Origin: Yimella sp. cx-51
GTDB taxonomy: Bacteria > Actinomycetota > Actinomycetes > Actinomycetales > Dermatophilaceae
Assembly: GCF_017654605.1 (NCBI RefSeq)
Contig: NZ_CP072113.1
Location: 1,612,001 to 1,676,000, forward strand
Reading direction: 5' to 3'
DNA length: 64,000 bases
Made by a program: the position numbers and the translations under genes
Shown here: piece after piece, positions 17,456 through 26,299 of the stretch
How the letters are laid out: each line of letters opens with the position of its first letter
How positions within the stretch are numbered: position 1 is the first letter of the stretch
The notes under the pieces: generated by a model
Databases searched by the model: none
Told to the model about the DNA's origin: nothing
The model's input: the letters and a program-made list of their open reading frames with translations, nothing else

Positions 17456-18325
17456 TCAGCGTGCAGATCCGCCGTCGACAGGCCGTTCGGCCCAGAGCCA
17501 GCGGAGCGCGTCTGGCAACAGCACGCCGCCGTGATTGGGGCTGTGGGCGCCATCTCCGACGATGAGCCTGAAGTCATAGCCGGCACGAGCGAAAGCGGCT
17601 GCAGTCTCGAGGTTCTCCGCAAACCAGTTGAAGTCCGGCTGATTCCAGTTGATGTCGCGCTGCGCGGCATGGAGAAACACCCGCATGTCGCGGTGCGGCT
17701 CGGAGGCGAGCAGCTTCGGGTACGGGTTGCCGCCGGGCATCTGTGCGAAGCTCGAATTGAACGCGATGACACGCCCGATCGCGTCTGGGCGGCACCAAGC
17801 GGCCGTCACCGCGGCGTTCCCCCCGCTGCTGCCTCCGCAGATACCCCGCATCATTGGGTCCGCGGAGATCCGAAAGCGGCTCTGGAGGAGCGGCAAGACT
17901 TCTTCCACGAAAAAATTGGCATACGTGCCGTCGAAGGCGTCGTATTCAGCATTGCGATGCTTCGTCACGACGCCATCAACATTGAGTACGCCCGGGTCGA
18001 CAAAGACACTCACGAGGGGCGGGAGGTCTCCTGCAGCAGCGAGGTTGTCAAGGACGATCGCCCCGCGCACGTCCCCCTCGGGGTCGAGATACCACCAACC
18101 GTCGTTGAAGAACATGACAGCGCTCTCGTCATCAATCGAATGGCCAGCTGGCCGGTGCATCCACACCCTGCGCGATGTTCCCGGAAAGCGCGTACTCGCT
18201 CCGAGCACCAACTCTTCGATCGTGCCGGCTTCTCCCCGGTTCCGTGAAACGGAGTCTGGGCCGTACTCGTATGAGATCTCGCCGAGCGAACGTGGAAGCG
18301 GGGCGAACGGCACCGTTGGAGACAC
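17456..18325 (-). CDS. esterase of the enterochelin-esterase/Esterase-D-like family
   Basis: A 289-residue alpha/beta hydrolase of the putative-esterase family that includes Fes and Esterase D. Visible features are VMFFNDGWWYLD, the FVDPG segment, NFFVEEVLPLLQSRFRIS, the nucleophile elbow GGSSGGNAA and a C-terminal His in GDGAHSPNHGG; the acidic triad member probably lies between them. No signal peptide is seen. GTG at 18325 is the best start, where family similarity begins, but no ribosome binding site precedes it. The substrate is unknown. It is the only intact metabolic gene between the insertion sequences and the second 29-bp repeat. Confidence 0.75.
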   Translation of the reverse strand: MSPTVPFAPLPRSLGEISYEYGPDSVSRNRGEAGTIEELVLGASTRFPGTSRRVWMHRPAGHSIDDESAVMFFNDGWWYLDPEGDVRGAIVLDNLAAAGDLPPLVSVFVDPGVLNVDGVVTKHRNAEYDAFDGTYANFFVEEVLPLLQSRFRISADPMMRGICGGSSGGNAAVTAAWCRPDAIGRVIAFNSSFAQMPGGNPYPKLLASEPHRDMRVFLHAAQRDINWNQPDFNWFAENLETAAAFARAGYDFRLIVGDGAHSPNHGGVLLPDALRWLWAERPVDGGSAR

Positions 18326-19057
18326 GTTGCGACTGTATCGGAGAGGCCGACCGAACGAACAAAACTCCTTCCCGCAAGACGTTCCACGTGCGGAACCTCG
18401 AACGGTGACCGCGCCCGTCGAGCCCGATCCCGTCCCGATCCCGTCCCGACCGGGTCCTGGCCGTCCCGCAGGGGTCGTCCGGCCACTGTCACCGGGACAG
18501 GGGCCGCTTGTGGCACACGTCCGTACGCACTGACCGGGACTCAACCTGCGCCGCCCACCTTGTGGTCGGACCTTCCGCCGAATCACGCATGCTCATAGCG
18601 AATGACTTTCGATCAGCTTTCCGCATCCGCAGAGGGTTCTACGGGTTGAAGAACATGGACTCGCGCTGTCGAGGCGTCTTTGCGACCCATTGAGGCCAGA
18701 ACGTCACGAGTGGTCTTCTCAGCGGCGGCGAGCTCGGTGCACTGTGTCACGCCGACATCGTCCACGTGAAGTTCCAACCCCAGCCGCCAGGGCACCGGGC
18801 GAACCCAATACCCCTTACGCCAGGTCTTACCTCCCTCGCGCCATGCACGTTCGGACAGTCAGCAGCGCAGCAACCACACATCGGACCACGGCCGAAATCG
18901 ATGTTCTGCTTCGTTCCCGCACGCGCAGTCTGGGCTCGTGCATCGGGCGCCATCCTCGAGTGACGGCATCTGTCGACGCTAGCCCACACAGGATCCATGG
19001 AGCGAGTCAATATGCCGACGAATACGCACGAACTTGATACGCAGGGTGTCCACCAAA
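18326..19057. other. gene-poor stretch upstream of the second 29-bp repeat
   Basis: No convincing gene. Near 18425-18450 the motif GATCCCGTCCC occurs twice in tandem. On the minus strand at about 18613-18800 a short frame (LGLELHVDDVGVTQCTELAA, then AEKTTRDVLASM) loosely resembles the small HicB-like antitoxin fold, but without a start or partner it cannot be supported. Otherwise nothing was seen. Confidence 0.4.
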
Positions 19058-19086
19058 CAGTTGACCAACAACACTAGAACACATGA
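19058..19086. repeat. 29-bp direct repeat, copy B
   Basis: The partner of 526-554, same orientation, 28/29 identical. It is followed directly by sequence unrelated to that after copy A. It marks the right edge of the insertion-sequence-rich region. Confidence 0.8.
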
Positions 19087-19132
19087 GACACTAATGATGG
19101 GTTCGTGCGCGGATTCACACCCCGAATTCACT

Positions 19133-19723
19133 TCAATGGTCCGCGGCTTCCGCACGCACCGACGAGTCCCAGGCCCACGACGTCTTCCTGGGCAGGGTGC
19201 CCAGTGGGGCGCGGCCGCAGCAGTAGAGCAGCACGTCGCCCGGCGCGCCCTCTGGCGCATCGGGGAAAAGGCGATCGAGGACGGCTCGAGACAGGTCTGT
19301 CGGCGGGCGCCACTCAAAGCCAAGCCCTTGGGCGATGTCGTAGGTATGCACCAGCACCTCGACCGCCCCCATGGCCGCGAAGCCGTGGGGATCAGAGGTC
19401 CCGTTGGGGTGCCAGCCACGACTGCTCGACGGAGTCAGGACCACGGCGTTCTGCAACAACGTGCCGCACATGACGACGGCGTCCATCAGCTGGCGGTTCG
19501 TCGCGTCCTTGTCGACGACGACCTCGATCGGCAGATAGCCGTCCGCGGGCTGTGCGAGCACCTGAGATGCGTACGAGAAAAGGTCATCCGCGACGTGGGC
19601 CGCGGTGTCCCGGCAGGACCACGTCACATCGCCCGACGGAACATCCCACGACTCTCCGAGCGCAGACTGCAGCGCGTCGTTCATCGCCTTCGTGGCGGCT
19701 CCGACCAGCTCAGTGGACTGCAT
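19133..19723 (-). CDS. maleylpyruvate isomerase N-terminal / DinB-like domain protein
   Basis: A 196-residue protein of the mycothiol-dependent maleylpyruvate isomerase/DinB four-helix family. It has the conserved WSCRDTAAHVADDLFSYA region with the typical metal-ligand His, and MGAVEVLVHTYDIAQGLG with a second metal-ligand His and Asp. The ATG at 19723 gives the normal family start. Members act as mycothiol-dependent enzymes or have unknown roles; the substrate here is unknown. It fits an actinobacterial host, since mycothiol is the actinobacterial thiol. Confidence 0.8.
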   Translation of the reverse strand: MQSTELVGAATKAMNDALQSALGESWDVPSGDVTWSCRDTAAHVADDLFSYASQVLAQPADGYLPIEVVVDKDATNRQLMDAVVMCGTLLQNAVVLTPSSSRGWHPNGTSDPHGFAAMGAVEVLVHTYDIAQGLGFEWRPPTDLSRAVLDRLFPDAPEGAPGDVLLYCCGRAPLGTLPRKTSWAWDSSVRAEAADH

Positions 19724-19816
19724 GCTGCGACCCTAGGGCACGGCGCCGACACCCTGACGTGGTCCGGGCGGGGCAGCGACCTCGACTTCATGGTCCCCGA
19801 TCGTCTCCTCACGCCA

Positions 19817-19933
19817 TGAGCAGACAAAGGCTGACGAAGAGCATGATTGCTGCCGTCACTCCGTGAACACCGAAGCCAACGGCGCGGGATCCGTTGCAGC
19901 CGAGGACGATCAGTGCGTCACCGACAGGTATCC
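19817..19933 (-). pseudogene. DUF4267-type membrane protein, C-terminal remnant
   Basis: A short minus-strand frame reads FLGIPVGDALIVLGCNGSRA, then a helix ending in SLCLLMA and a stop at 19817. This pattern matches the end of DUF4267 membrane proteins (GIPVGDALIV, then HG-T/V-AA-x-ML). Only about 37 residues remain and no start exists. It is a fragment left of the Xre gene. Confidence 0.4.
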
Positions 19934-19972
19934 CAAGGAAGCAATGGCACGCACGACCGAGGACGGATCATC

Positions 19973-20305
19973 ATGAAGCGCAAAGTCGACTACACCTGGC
20001 GGCTGTCCGAGCTGATGGCCGCTCGAGGGCTGCACAACACGACCGACCTCATCCCGTTGCTCGCCGAGCGCGACATCGCTTTGTCTCGACCGCAGGTCTA
20101 CCGCCTGGTTATCCAGCGCCCCGAACGCGTCTCCCTGCAGGTGATCGCCGCGCTGTGCGACATCTTCGAGTGCACACCCGCGGACTTGCTGACGACCACA
20201 GCAGCCGACGTGCGCACCCGCAAAACCGGCACCGCGTCGGCACCGAATGTTGTCCAGCTGGATCGCACCGTGCGACCACGCCGCGCGAACATCCTCGACG
20301 AATAG
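19973..20305 (+). CDS. Xre-type (Cro/C1) helix-turn-helix regulator
   Basis: A 110-residue regulator. MKRKVDYTWRLSELMAARGL begins an HTH_3/26-like fold that continues LAERDIALSRPQVYRLVIQR (recognition helix) and VIAALCDIFECTPADLL, the signature end of small Xre proteins. The C-terminal ~30 residues are basic and Thr/Arg-rich. The ATG at 19973 follows GAGGACGG. It ends a few bases before the zinc-ribbon/recombinase-like gene; the two are probably one operon. Paired genes of this type recur in actinobacterial mobile DNA. Confidence 0.8.
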   Translation: MKRKVDYTWRLSELMAARGLHNTTDLIPLLAERDIALSRPQVYRLVIQRPERVSLQVIAALCDIFECTPADLLTTTAADVRTRKTGTASAPNVVQLDRTVRPRRANILDE

Positions 20306-20309
20306 GACT

Positions 20310-21822
20310 GTGGCAGTGAAGGATCCGAAACCGGTCGGCCTTCTCCCCTCGCCGTACCGTCCGCGGTCGGCCGCGAGCCACGAGCGACCGTCACGACCCG
20401 TGCGCACGTTGCGGACGCAACATTCCACGCCTGGCTGCGACCTGGCCCGAAGGACGGCTCTGCTTCACCTGCTACTTCGACGCCGTCCACACCCGCGGAA
20501 CCTGCCCCGACTGCCTGCAAGAACGGCTTCTGCCCGGACCACCCAATGCCGATGGCCACCCGATCTGCTCGACCTGCGCCGAAATCCCTTACGACTTCCA
20601 CTGCGAACGGTGCCACGTCGAAGCCGGCCACCACCGCGGCAAGCTATGCGGCCGCTGCGCTCTGCGCGAAGACCTGCACGACATCCTCGGCGGCGAACCA
20701 ACCAATCCAGCCCTCGTCGGTTTGATGGACGCGCTCTGTGCCGCCGACAGACCCGAATCGATCATCGTCTGGGAACGCTCCGCGAAAGTTCAAGAGCTGC
20801 TGCGCGCGCTCGGTGACGGAACCATTCCCGTTACCCACGAAGGTCTCGACACGGTGCCAGGCAAACCGACCGAACACCTGCGCGCGATCTTGCAACACCG
20901 CGGGTTACTCCCCCAGCGCGACCAGTACCTTGCCCGGTTCGAGCAGTGGATCGACGCCAAGCTCGAAGGGCTACCCGGCGAAGTCAGCCAGCCGGTGCGC
21001 CACTTCGCCGCCTGGCATCATCTGCGCCGGATCCGCGCGAAGGCGGCCGCCGGAGCCTCAACGCGTGGACCGGTGCACTCCGCTAAGCAGGAGATCACTG
21101 AAACGATCAAGTTTCTGCTGTGGCTCCACGAGACCTACGAACGAACCGCGGACACCTGCACGCAACAGGACGTCGATGAGTGGCTTGGCGGCGGGCCGAC
21201 AACGCGCAGCGCCATCAGGACGTTCTTCGTCGTTGCGAAGCGGGCACAGCTCAACACGGCCGTGACGATCCCACACCGGTCCCCCAAGACGAGCCCGTCG
21301 CTCAGCCAGGACCAGCGGCTCGCCTGGATCCACCAATTGCTCACCGGCACAAGCGAATCGCTCCCCTACCGCACCGCAGGCATGCTGCTCCTGCTCTACG
21401 CGCAGCCACTGGTCAAGGTCGTCACCTTCCCGACGACCATCATCAACGACGACGCCGAGATGACCATCAGACTTGGCGGTAAACCCACCGACGTGCCCGA
21501 ACCATTCGCCGGCATCATCCGAACGCACCTCGCGGCCCGGCCCAACTTGCGCACAGGTGCAGTGCCCGACAGCCCCTGGCTCTTCCCCGGATACGTCGTT
21601 GGTCGGCATCTACACCCGAACACCGTGATGGACCGCCTACGCGACCTCGGGATCAACCTCCTCGGCGCCCGCAACCGAGCAATCGGTGAGCTCGTCCTCG
21701 AGTGCCCGCCGTCGCTGGTCGCCGACGCGCTCGGGTACAGCCACCAAGTCGCCTTCCTCCACGCCAACAAGGCTGCCGAACCGTGGGCCCGTTACGCCGG
21801 ACGACGGATTGGATCCCCGTGA
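20310..21822 (+). pseudogene. zinc-ribbon protein with a tyrosine-recombinase-like C-terminus, apparent frameshift
   Basis: The frame ending at 21822 encodes three Cys clusters (CARCGR, CFTCYF with CPDC, and CSTC with CERC and CGRC; about 20370-20680), then a long helical region and a C-terminus (DRLRDLGINLLGARNRAIGE, LVADALGYSH) resembling the last part of tyrosine recombinases, with catalytic residues only partly recognisable. In this frame no start precedes the first Cys cluster. A GTG at 20310 opens another frame reading MAVKDPKPVGLLPSPYRPRS, the expected start. Removing one C at 20388-20389 joins them as SHERRHDPCARC. This is a frameshift, sequencing error or, less likely, programmed shift. 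Confidence 0.6.
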
Positions 21823-21862
21823 CACTGCGTCGATGGACGACTAACGATCGAGAGTTCCACAG

Positions 21863-22357
21863 GTGAGTCATCAACCAGCAGAGGACACCTCGCGGCAAGC
21901 ATGCGGAAGGCTGATCCTGATTTGCGGGCTGCCTGGTAGCGGTAAGACGACACTGGCTCTCAGTCTCGCAGGCGAGCCAGCCAGCATCCGGATGAGCGCG
22001 GACGCCTGGATGACCGCTCTCGACATCAATCTCTGGGAAGCCGACGTTCGATCCCGCGTCGAGGCACTTCAATGGTCGGTCGCGAAGGACCTACTTGTGG
22101 CGGGTATGACCGTCATTATCGAGTGGGGCACCTGGGCCCGAACAGAACGCGACCAGCTGCGATCAGAGGCACGCGCCTTGGGCGCCGCTGTGGAGCTGCG
22201 GTTCCTCGACGCGTCCGACGACGAATTGTGGCGGCGAATACACGCAAGGGATGCCGAGGACCCACCAGTCACTCGACACGACGTAGCCGAATGGCGCACG
22301 TACCTTGACCGACCGACCGATGCCGAACTGGCTTTGTTCGACACGCCGGGCAGTTAG
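21863..22357 (+). CDS. P-loop ATPase/kinase (AAA_33, zeta-toxin/shikimate-kinase-like)
   Basis: A 164-residue P-loop protein with Walker A GLPGSGKTT (~27-35), R-M-S-A-D-A-W after strand 2, VIIEWGTWARTERDQLR and a late RRIHARD segment typical of the lid of small nucleoside or antibiotic kinases of the AAA_33 family. It starts at GTG 21863. Such proteins phosphorylate small molecules; the substrate is not predictable. It is followed by a perfect hairpin (22370-22405). Confidence 0.75.
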   Translation: MSHQPAEDTSRQACGRLILICGLPGSGKTTLALSLAGEPASIRMSADAWMTALDINLWEADVRSRVEALQWSVAKDLLVAGMTVIIEWGTWARTERDQLRSEARALGAAVELRFLDASDDELWRRIHARDAEDPPVTRHDVAEWRTYLDRPTDAELALFDTPGS

Positions 22358-22369
22358 CCGGTTGGCAGC

Positions 22370-22405
22370 GACTGGTCTCCGGGCGCACAAGCCCGGAGAC
22401 CAGTC
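22370..22405 (+). terminator. perfect 14-bp stem terminator
   Basis: Arms 22370-22383 and 22392-22405 pair perfectly around an 8-base loop, 12 bases after the kinase stop. Confidence 0.75.
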
Positions 22406-22555
22406 GTCGATTACCAGTCCGCTGCGACCGCCTGGGAGCCCGCTCCGGGAAATGTCCTCGCATTCGCGAGGGTCGGACTGTCAGGATGATGGTGCGTTGA
22501 TGAGCCATCGCCTGCAATGGGCTGTACTCCCTTTCACGTCTAGGAGCGGATTACT

Positions 22556-22996
22556 GACTGCCTCGGCTCCGCCGTTGTCGACTCTGCGTCAGCTACAGGT
22601 GGCTACTCCCCAGCACTCGCGGGAACAGCGATCTTGGCGGACGGCCGATCTGTCGTCATCAAGGCAGCATCACCTGCGCAGAACCCAGACACGCCGCACA
22701 TCATGCGCACCGAGGCCAACAACAACCTCCAGATCGATCACCGTCGCGCACCCGCAACCCGTCTCCTGGACCGCATCGACGATGGGAAATGGGTGGTCCT
22801 CATCTTCGAGGCGATCAACGGCCACACCCCCGGCGCCCCATGGAACGACCAAGACCTCGCGGCCGTGCTCGACGCACTCGATCTTCAGACACCTTCGATG
22901 AGGAAATTGCGTAGACCCATGCGCTCAGTATCGGGCTTCGGAGACGAGGCGATCAGTAGTTGGCGCCAGCTCATCTGCCGACCCGCGGAGGACTGA
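22556..22996 (+). pseudogene. aminoglycoside-phosphotransferase (APH)-like remnant
   Basis: The frame reads through SAVVDSASATGGYSPALAGT, LADGRSVVIKAAS (the ATP-binding Lys strand), RLLDRIDDGKWVVLIFEAIN and PWNDQDLAAVLDAL: the N-lobe and hinge of an APH-family kinase. The catalytic HGD loop and the DxD-type Mg-binding site of the C-lobe are absent, and no start with a ribosome binding site is seen. It is a truncated gene. Confidence 0.65.
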
Positions 22997-23047
22997 TCTC
23001 AGGTACTCCCCCGACCCCTCGGCCACCCGAGTAGGCGTCATTGGCCG

Positions 23048-24124
23048 TCAACTGGACGCTCGGGCCATGACGTTCAGCCACTGCTCCTCCAGCTTGCGGC
23101 CAGGCGAATGTTGTACATCGATCGGTGTCCAGCCGGCTGCCTCAAGGACCTCGCGCAACTGCTGTTCACGCCAGAAAGTGAAGTGACGAGCGGCCTGCAC
23201 ACTTCCATGCCGCGACCAACCGTCCCCGGCTCCTTCTTTGAGCGTGCACATGAGCACTCCCCCGTCGACGACCACCTGCCGTAACCGGTGCAGCACGATC
23301 GCCATTTCCGGGCGACTCAGATGCAGCAGAACGGCATTGGCCCACACCCCGCGATAGGGACCACCGAGATCATCGCGTAGCGGATCGACGACCTTGGCGT
23401 CATAACCCGCGTCGATCAGGCGCTTGACGAAGGCGGGTGTGATGTCGGTGCGCTGCACAGTGAGGCCGCGTGCTTCGAGAGCTAGAGCATCACGCCCCGG
23501 ACCGCTTCCAATCTCCACCACTCGGCCGTCACCAACAAGGGACGCGAAGCGGTCGAGGTTGGTCGACATCGGCTCGTTCAGGTCGGGCGCGTTGTCGGCG
23601 TACGCGTCGGCGTTACTCTCATATGCCTGCACGGTCTCGGCACGGGCAGCGTCCCGACCCAGATCATTGCGAGGAAGACGATGCACCCAAGCGACGGCGT
23701 CCGAGGGGTAGAGCGGCAGAGGCACTTGCTGCTCATGGAACGAACGCCAGACGATCGGCGCGGTCGACCCGTCCCCTTCGGTGAGGACTGCCCCCGACTC
23801 GGCAGGAAGTGGGTCGAGTCGACCGGTGTAGAGGAAGACAATTTCGTGCCCGAGTCGACCATCGATGGTGAAGATGCTTTCAACGCAGGCCAAGAACTGC
23901 AGCTCCTCGACCTGAGCGCCAATCTCCTCCTCGACCTCGCGGCGCAGCGCTTGCTCATGCGTCTCACCGGGCTCGACGCTGCCGCCGATCAGGCGGTGGT
24001 AACCGTCCGGGTTCTCGGCGGTCGGCGGGAGAAGACTGACCGCGTGCGCGTCGAACTCCTCGTTCGGAGCGATGAGCATCGCTTTGACACGGATGGGCGC
24101 AGAGTCGACAGCCATGTATGTCAA
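23048..24124 (-). CDS. fusion of a Nudix hydrolase and a SAM-dependent methyltransferase
   Basis: A 358-residue protein. Residues ~1-150 are a Nudix domain with the complete Nudix box starting GGSVEPGETHEQALRREVEE. Residues ~165-358 are a class I methyltransferase: VVEIGSGPGRDALALEARG (motif I), VQRTDITPAFV (acidic loop), GVWANAVLLHLSRPEM (motif IV region) and VDGGVLMCTLKEG. Both domains keep their motifs, so a bifunctional enzyme that hydrolyses a nucleotide-linked substrate and methylates something is plausible. No substrate can be named. A second in-frame ATG lies 9 bases downstream (24115). The intact frame makes an assembly fusion unlikely. Confidence 0.85.
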   Translation of the reverse strand: MTYMAVDSAPIRVKAMLIAPNEEFDAHAVSLLPPTAENPDGYHRLIGGSVEPGETHEQALRREVEEEIGAQVEELQFLACVESIFTIDGRLGHEIVFLYTGRLDPLPAESGAVLTEGDGSTAPIVWRSFHEQQVPLPLYPSDAVAWVHRLPRNDLGRDAARAETVQAYESNADAYADNAPDLNEPMSTNLDRFASLVGDGRVVEIGSGPGRDALALEARGLTVQRTDITPAFVKRLIDAGYDAKVVDPLRDDLGGPYRGVWANAVLLHLSRPEMAIVLHRLRQVVVDGGVLMCTLKEGAGDGWSRHGSVQAARHFTFWREQQLREVLEAAGWTPIDVQHSPGRKLEEQWLNVMARASS

Positions 24125-24193
24125 CGTAGTTCGGGCTCCGTGAAGGTTGGACGCTTCAGAACTGACGTCTTCGAAAGGAACGCCCAGCTCGCC

Positions 24194-24598
24194 TCATGAT
24201 TTGCGAGACTCCTTCACCAACGCCTCGACGTTGTTCCCATCGGGGTCACTGACGAATGCCGCATAGGCGCCGTATTCGGACCAGTACTTTGGCGACTCGC
24301 GCTCGCTGCCGCCGGCCATCATTGCCGCGGCGTAGAACGCGTCTACCGCCGCCCGGTCTGCAGCTTCGAAACCCACGTGTAGGCCACGCGTGACCTCACC
24401 AGTCGTAGGCGCCGCCTCCAAGGAGAGGCTCGGCGTGTCGATGCCGGTTACCCAGTACTCGGCGATCGAGTGGGTGCGGTAGCCGGGCTGGATGTTCAGC
24501 GGTGCGAGGGCTGCAGTGTAGAAGCGCTCGCTCGCAGTGAAGTCGCTGGCGAAGACACCGAGATGGTGGATGAAGTGGGGCTCAGGCACAGCCGTCAT
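24194..24598 (-). CDS. VOC (glyoxalase/dioxygenase-fold) family protein
   Basis: A 134-residue single VOC module set: HFIHHLGVFASDFTASERFY with the first metal-ligand His position, YWVTGIDTPSLSLEA, GLHVGFEAADRAAVDAFY and FVSDPDGNNVEALV with the late Glu. The ATG at 24598 is taken because the VOC domain starts there; the frame is open further upstream without a good start. Substrate unknown. Transcribed toward the Nudix-methyltransferase gene. Confidence 0.8.
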   Translation of the reverse strand: MTAVPEPHFIHHLGVFASDFTASERFYTAALAPLNIQPGYRTHSIAEYWVTGIDTPSLSLEAAPTTGEVTRGLHVGFEAADRAAVDAFYAAAMMAGGSERESPKYWSEYGAYAAFVSDPDGNNVEALVKESRKS

Positions 24599-24776
24599 GA
24601 ATAGCGAACCTACCCGGACACCTGCGCGGCCAGCACGAACCGACAGCGCCATAGATGGCTGACCTTCGGTGTCACGGCCCGCGCTCAACGCGGCTACTGC
24701 AATCACACCCGTCCCAACACTGCCCCCGGGCTCATCGCGCGGTTAGTGTGAAAATCCCCCGCTGGAAGGTGCGCCC

Positions 24777-25313
24777 ATGCCCTCTGCACAGCAAGTGTCC
24801 GTCCGACTGATCGTTGACGGCCAGGAACATCACGTCGAACTTGATCCTCGCGTGAGTGTGATGGACGCGATCCGTGACCGGCTCGGCATCACCACCGTGA
24901 AGAAGGGCTGCGACCACGGCCAGTGCGGAGCCTGCACCGTGCTCGTCGATGGTCGGCGCATCATCAGCTGTCTCACACTTGCTGCGTCGTACGACGGTGC
25001 GCAGGTCACGACGGCTGCTGGCCTCGGTAGCACTGATCAACTCAGCGACATCCAGGCGGCGTTCGTAGACCGCGACGCGCTGCAGTGCGGATACTGCACG
25101 CCCGGCCAGATCTGCTCTGCTGCAGGCATGTTCGCCGAGGCGGAAGCCGGTATGCCCTCGCATGTGACCGCGGACGTCAGCGACCTACAGAAGGTACGGC
25201 TCACGCCGGAGGAGATCAGCGAACGGATGAGCGGCAATCTGTGTCGATGCGGCGCCTATGCCCATATCCGTGAAGCGCTCACCGATGTGGCGCAGGAGCG
25301 GGGCCAGGCATGA
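24777..25313 (+). CDS. paoA: aldehyde oxidoreductase [2Fe-2S] subunit (PaoA/YagT type)
   Basis: The 178-residue iron-sulfur subunit of a molybdenum hydroxylase, passing electrons from the molybdopterin site to FAD. The plant-ferredoxin-type domain has C45-C50-C53-C65 (CDHGQCGAC) and the second domain has CGYCTPGQ (104-107) and CRCGAY (156-158), ligating two [2Fe-2S] clusters. E. coli PaoA has a Tat signal; none is seen here, so the complex is probably cytoplasmic. GGAAGG precedes the ATG. It overlaps the next gene by 4 bases, and paoA-paoB-paoC-mocA-xdhC-SRPBCC read as one operon. Confidence 0.88.
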   Translation: MPSAQQVSVRLIVDGQEHHVELDPRVSVMDAIRDRLGITTVKKGCDHGQCGACTVLVDGRRIISCLTLAASYDGAQVTTAAGLGSTDQLSDIQAAFVDRDALQCGYCTPGQICSAAGMFAEAEAGMPSHVTADVSDLQKVRLTPEEISERMSGNLCRCGAYAHIREALTDVAQERGQA

Positions 25314-26299
25314 AGGACTTCGAATACGTCCGCGCCACAACGGTTTCCGACGCGCTCGCCCAACACGAACGTGAGACGACTGCCTACCTCGCCGGCGGCA
25401 CCAATCTCGTCGACCATCTGCGGCTCGGCATCCGACGTCCCGACCGAATCGTCGACATCAGTCGGCTCGATCTCGGCGGCATCGAGGAAACTCCGGACGG
25501 TGGTCTGCGCGTCGGTGCGAACGTCCGCAACGCTGACCTCGCGATGAGTCCGCTTGTGCGGCAGCGTTTCCCGTTCGTCAGCCAAGCCCTGCTCGCGGGA
25601 GCATCCGGACAGATCCGGGCGATGGCTTCGACCGGTGGCAACCTGCTCCAGCGTACGCGCTGTGTCTACTTCCAAGACCGGTCCACTCCGTGCAACAAGC
25701 GCGAACCAGGCTCGGGTTGCTCGGCGATCGACGGTTTCGGCAAGTACAACGCGCTCATTGGTCAGTCCGACCAATGCGTCGCTGTTCATCCATCCGACCT
25801 CTGCCTGCCGTTCGCCGCGCTCGACGCAGTCGTCCACGTCACGGGCCGGTCTGGCGACCGAGCGATTCCTTTCGCCGAGTTCCACCGCCTGCCGGGCGAC
25901 GACCCGTCACGCGACACCAATCTCGAGCCCGGCGAACTGATCGTTGCGATCGAGATTCCCCCACTCCCCTGGGCCACCCGTTCGCGGTATCGGAAGGTGC
26001 GCGACCGTGCGTCCTACGCGTTCGCGCTGGTGTCCGTTGCCGCTGCCCTGGACATCGCCGACGGCCACGTGCAGGACCTCCGACTCGCGCTCGGCGGCGT
26101 CTCGCACAAGCCCTACCGGGCTTACCTCGCCGAAGAGCAGTTGCGCGGACGTCCGGCGACTGCTGAGGTTTTCGAGGTCGCCATTGATGCAGAACTCGCA
26201 GCCGCGCATCCTGGTGGGGAGAACGCGTACAAGCTGCCGATGCTTCGACGCACCGTCGTGGCGGTGCTGCAGGAACTGGCCGAAGGAGCCGTCCGATGA
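25310..26299 (+). CDS. paoB: aldehyde oxidoreductase FAD subunit (PaoB/YagS type)
   Basis: A 329-residue FAD-binding subunit with AGGTNLVDHLRLGI near the N-terminus (FAD contact) and GNLLQRTRC. Four cysteines (C118, C128, C137, C156) occupy the insert that binds an extra [4Fe-4S] cluster in E. coli PaoB, which distinguishes this family from ordinary xanthine dehydrogenase medium subunits. The C-terminal CO_deh_flav_C domain follows (ALGGVSHKPYRAYLAEEQL). Start and stop overlap neighbours by 4 bases each (ATGA), indicating coupled synthesis. Confidence 0.88.
   Translation: MKDFEYVRATTVSDALAQHERETTAYLAGGTNLVDHLRLGIRRPDRIVDISRLDLGGIEETPDGGLRVGANVRNADLAMSPLVRQRFPFVSQALLAGASGQIRAMASTGGNLLQRTRCVYFQDRSTPCNKREPGSGCSAIDGFGKYNALIGQSDQCVAVHPSDLCLPFAALDAVVHVTGRSGDRAIPFAEFHRLPGDDPSRDTNLEPGELIVAIEIPPLPWATRSRYRKVRDRASYAFALVSVAAALDIADGHVQDLRLALGGVSHKPYRAYLAEEQLRGRPATAEVFEVAIDAELAAAHPGGENAYKLPMLRRTVVAVLQELAEGAVR

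Noticed and set aside
18613-18800. HicB-like antitoxin fragment on the minus strand
   Set aside because: The resemblance is short, there is no start codon or toxin partner, and the surroundings are debris; mentioned only in the intergenic note.
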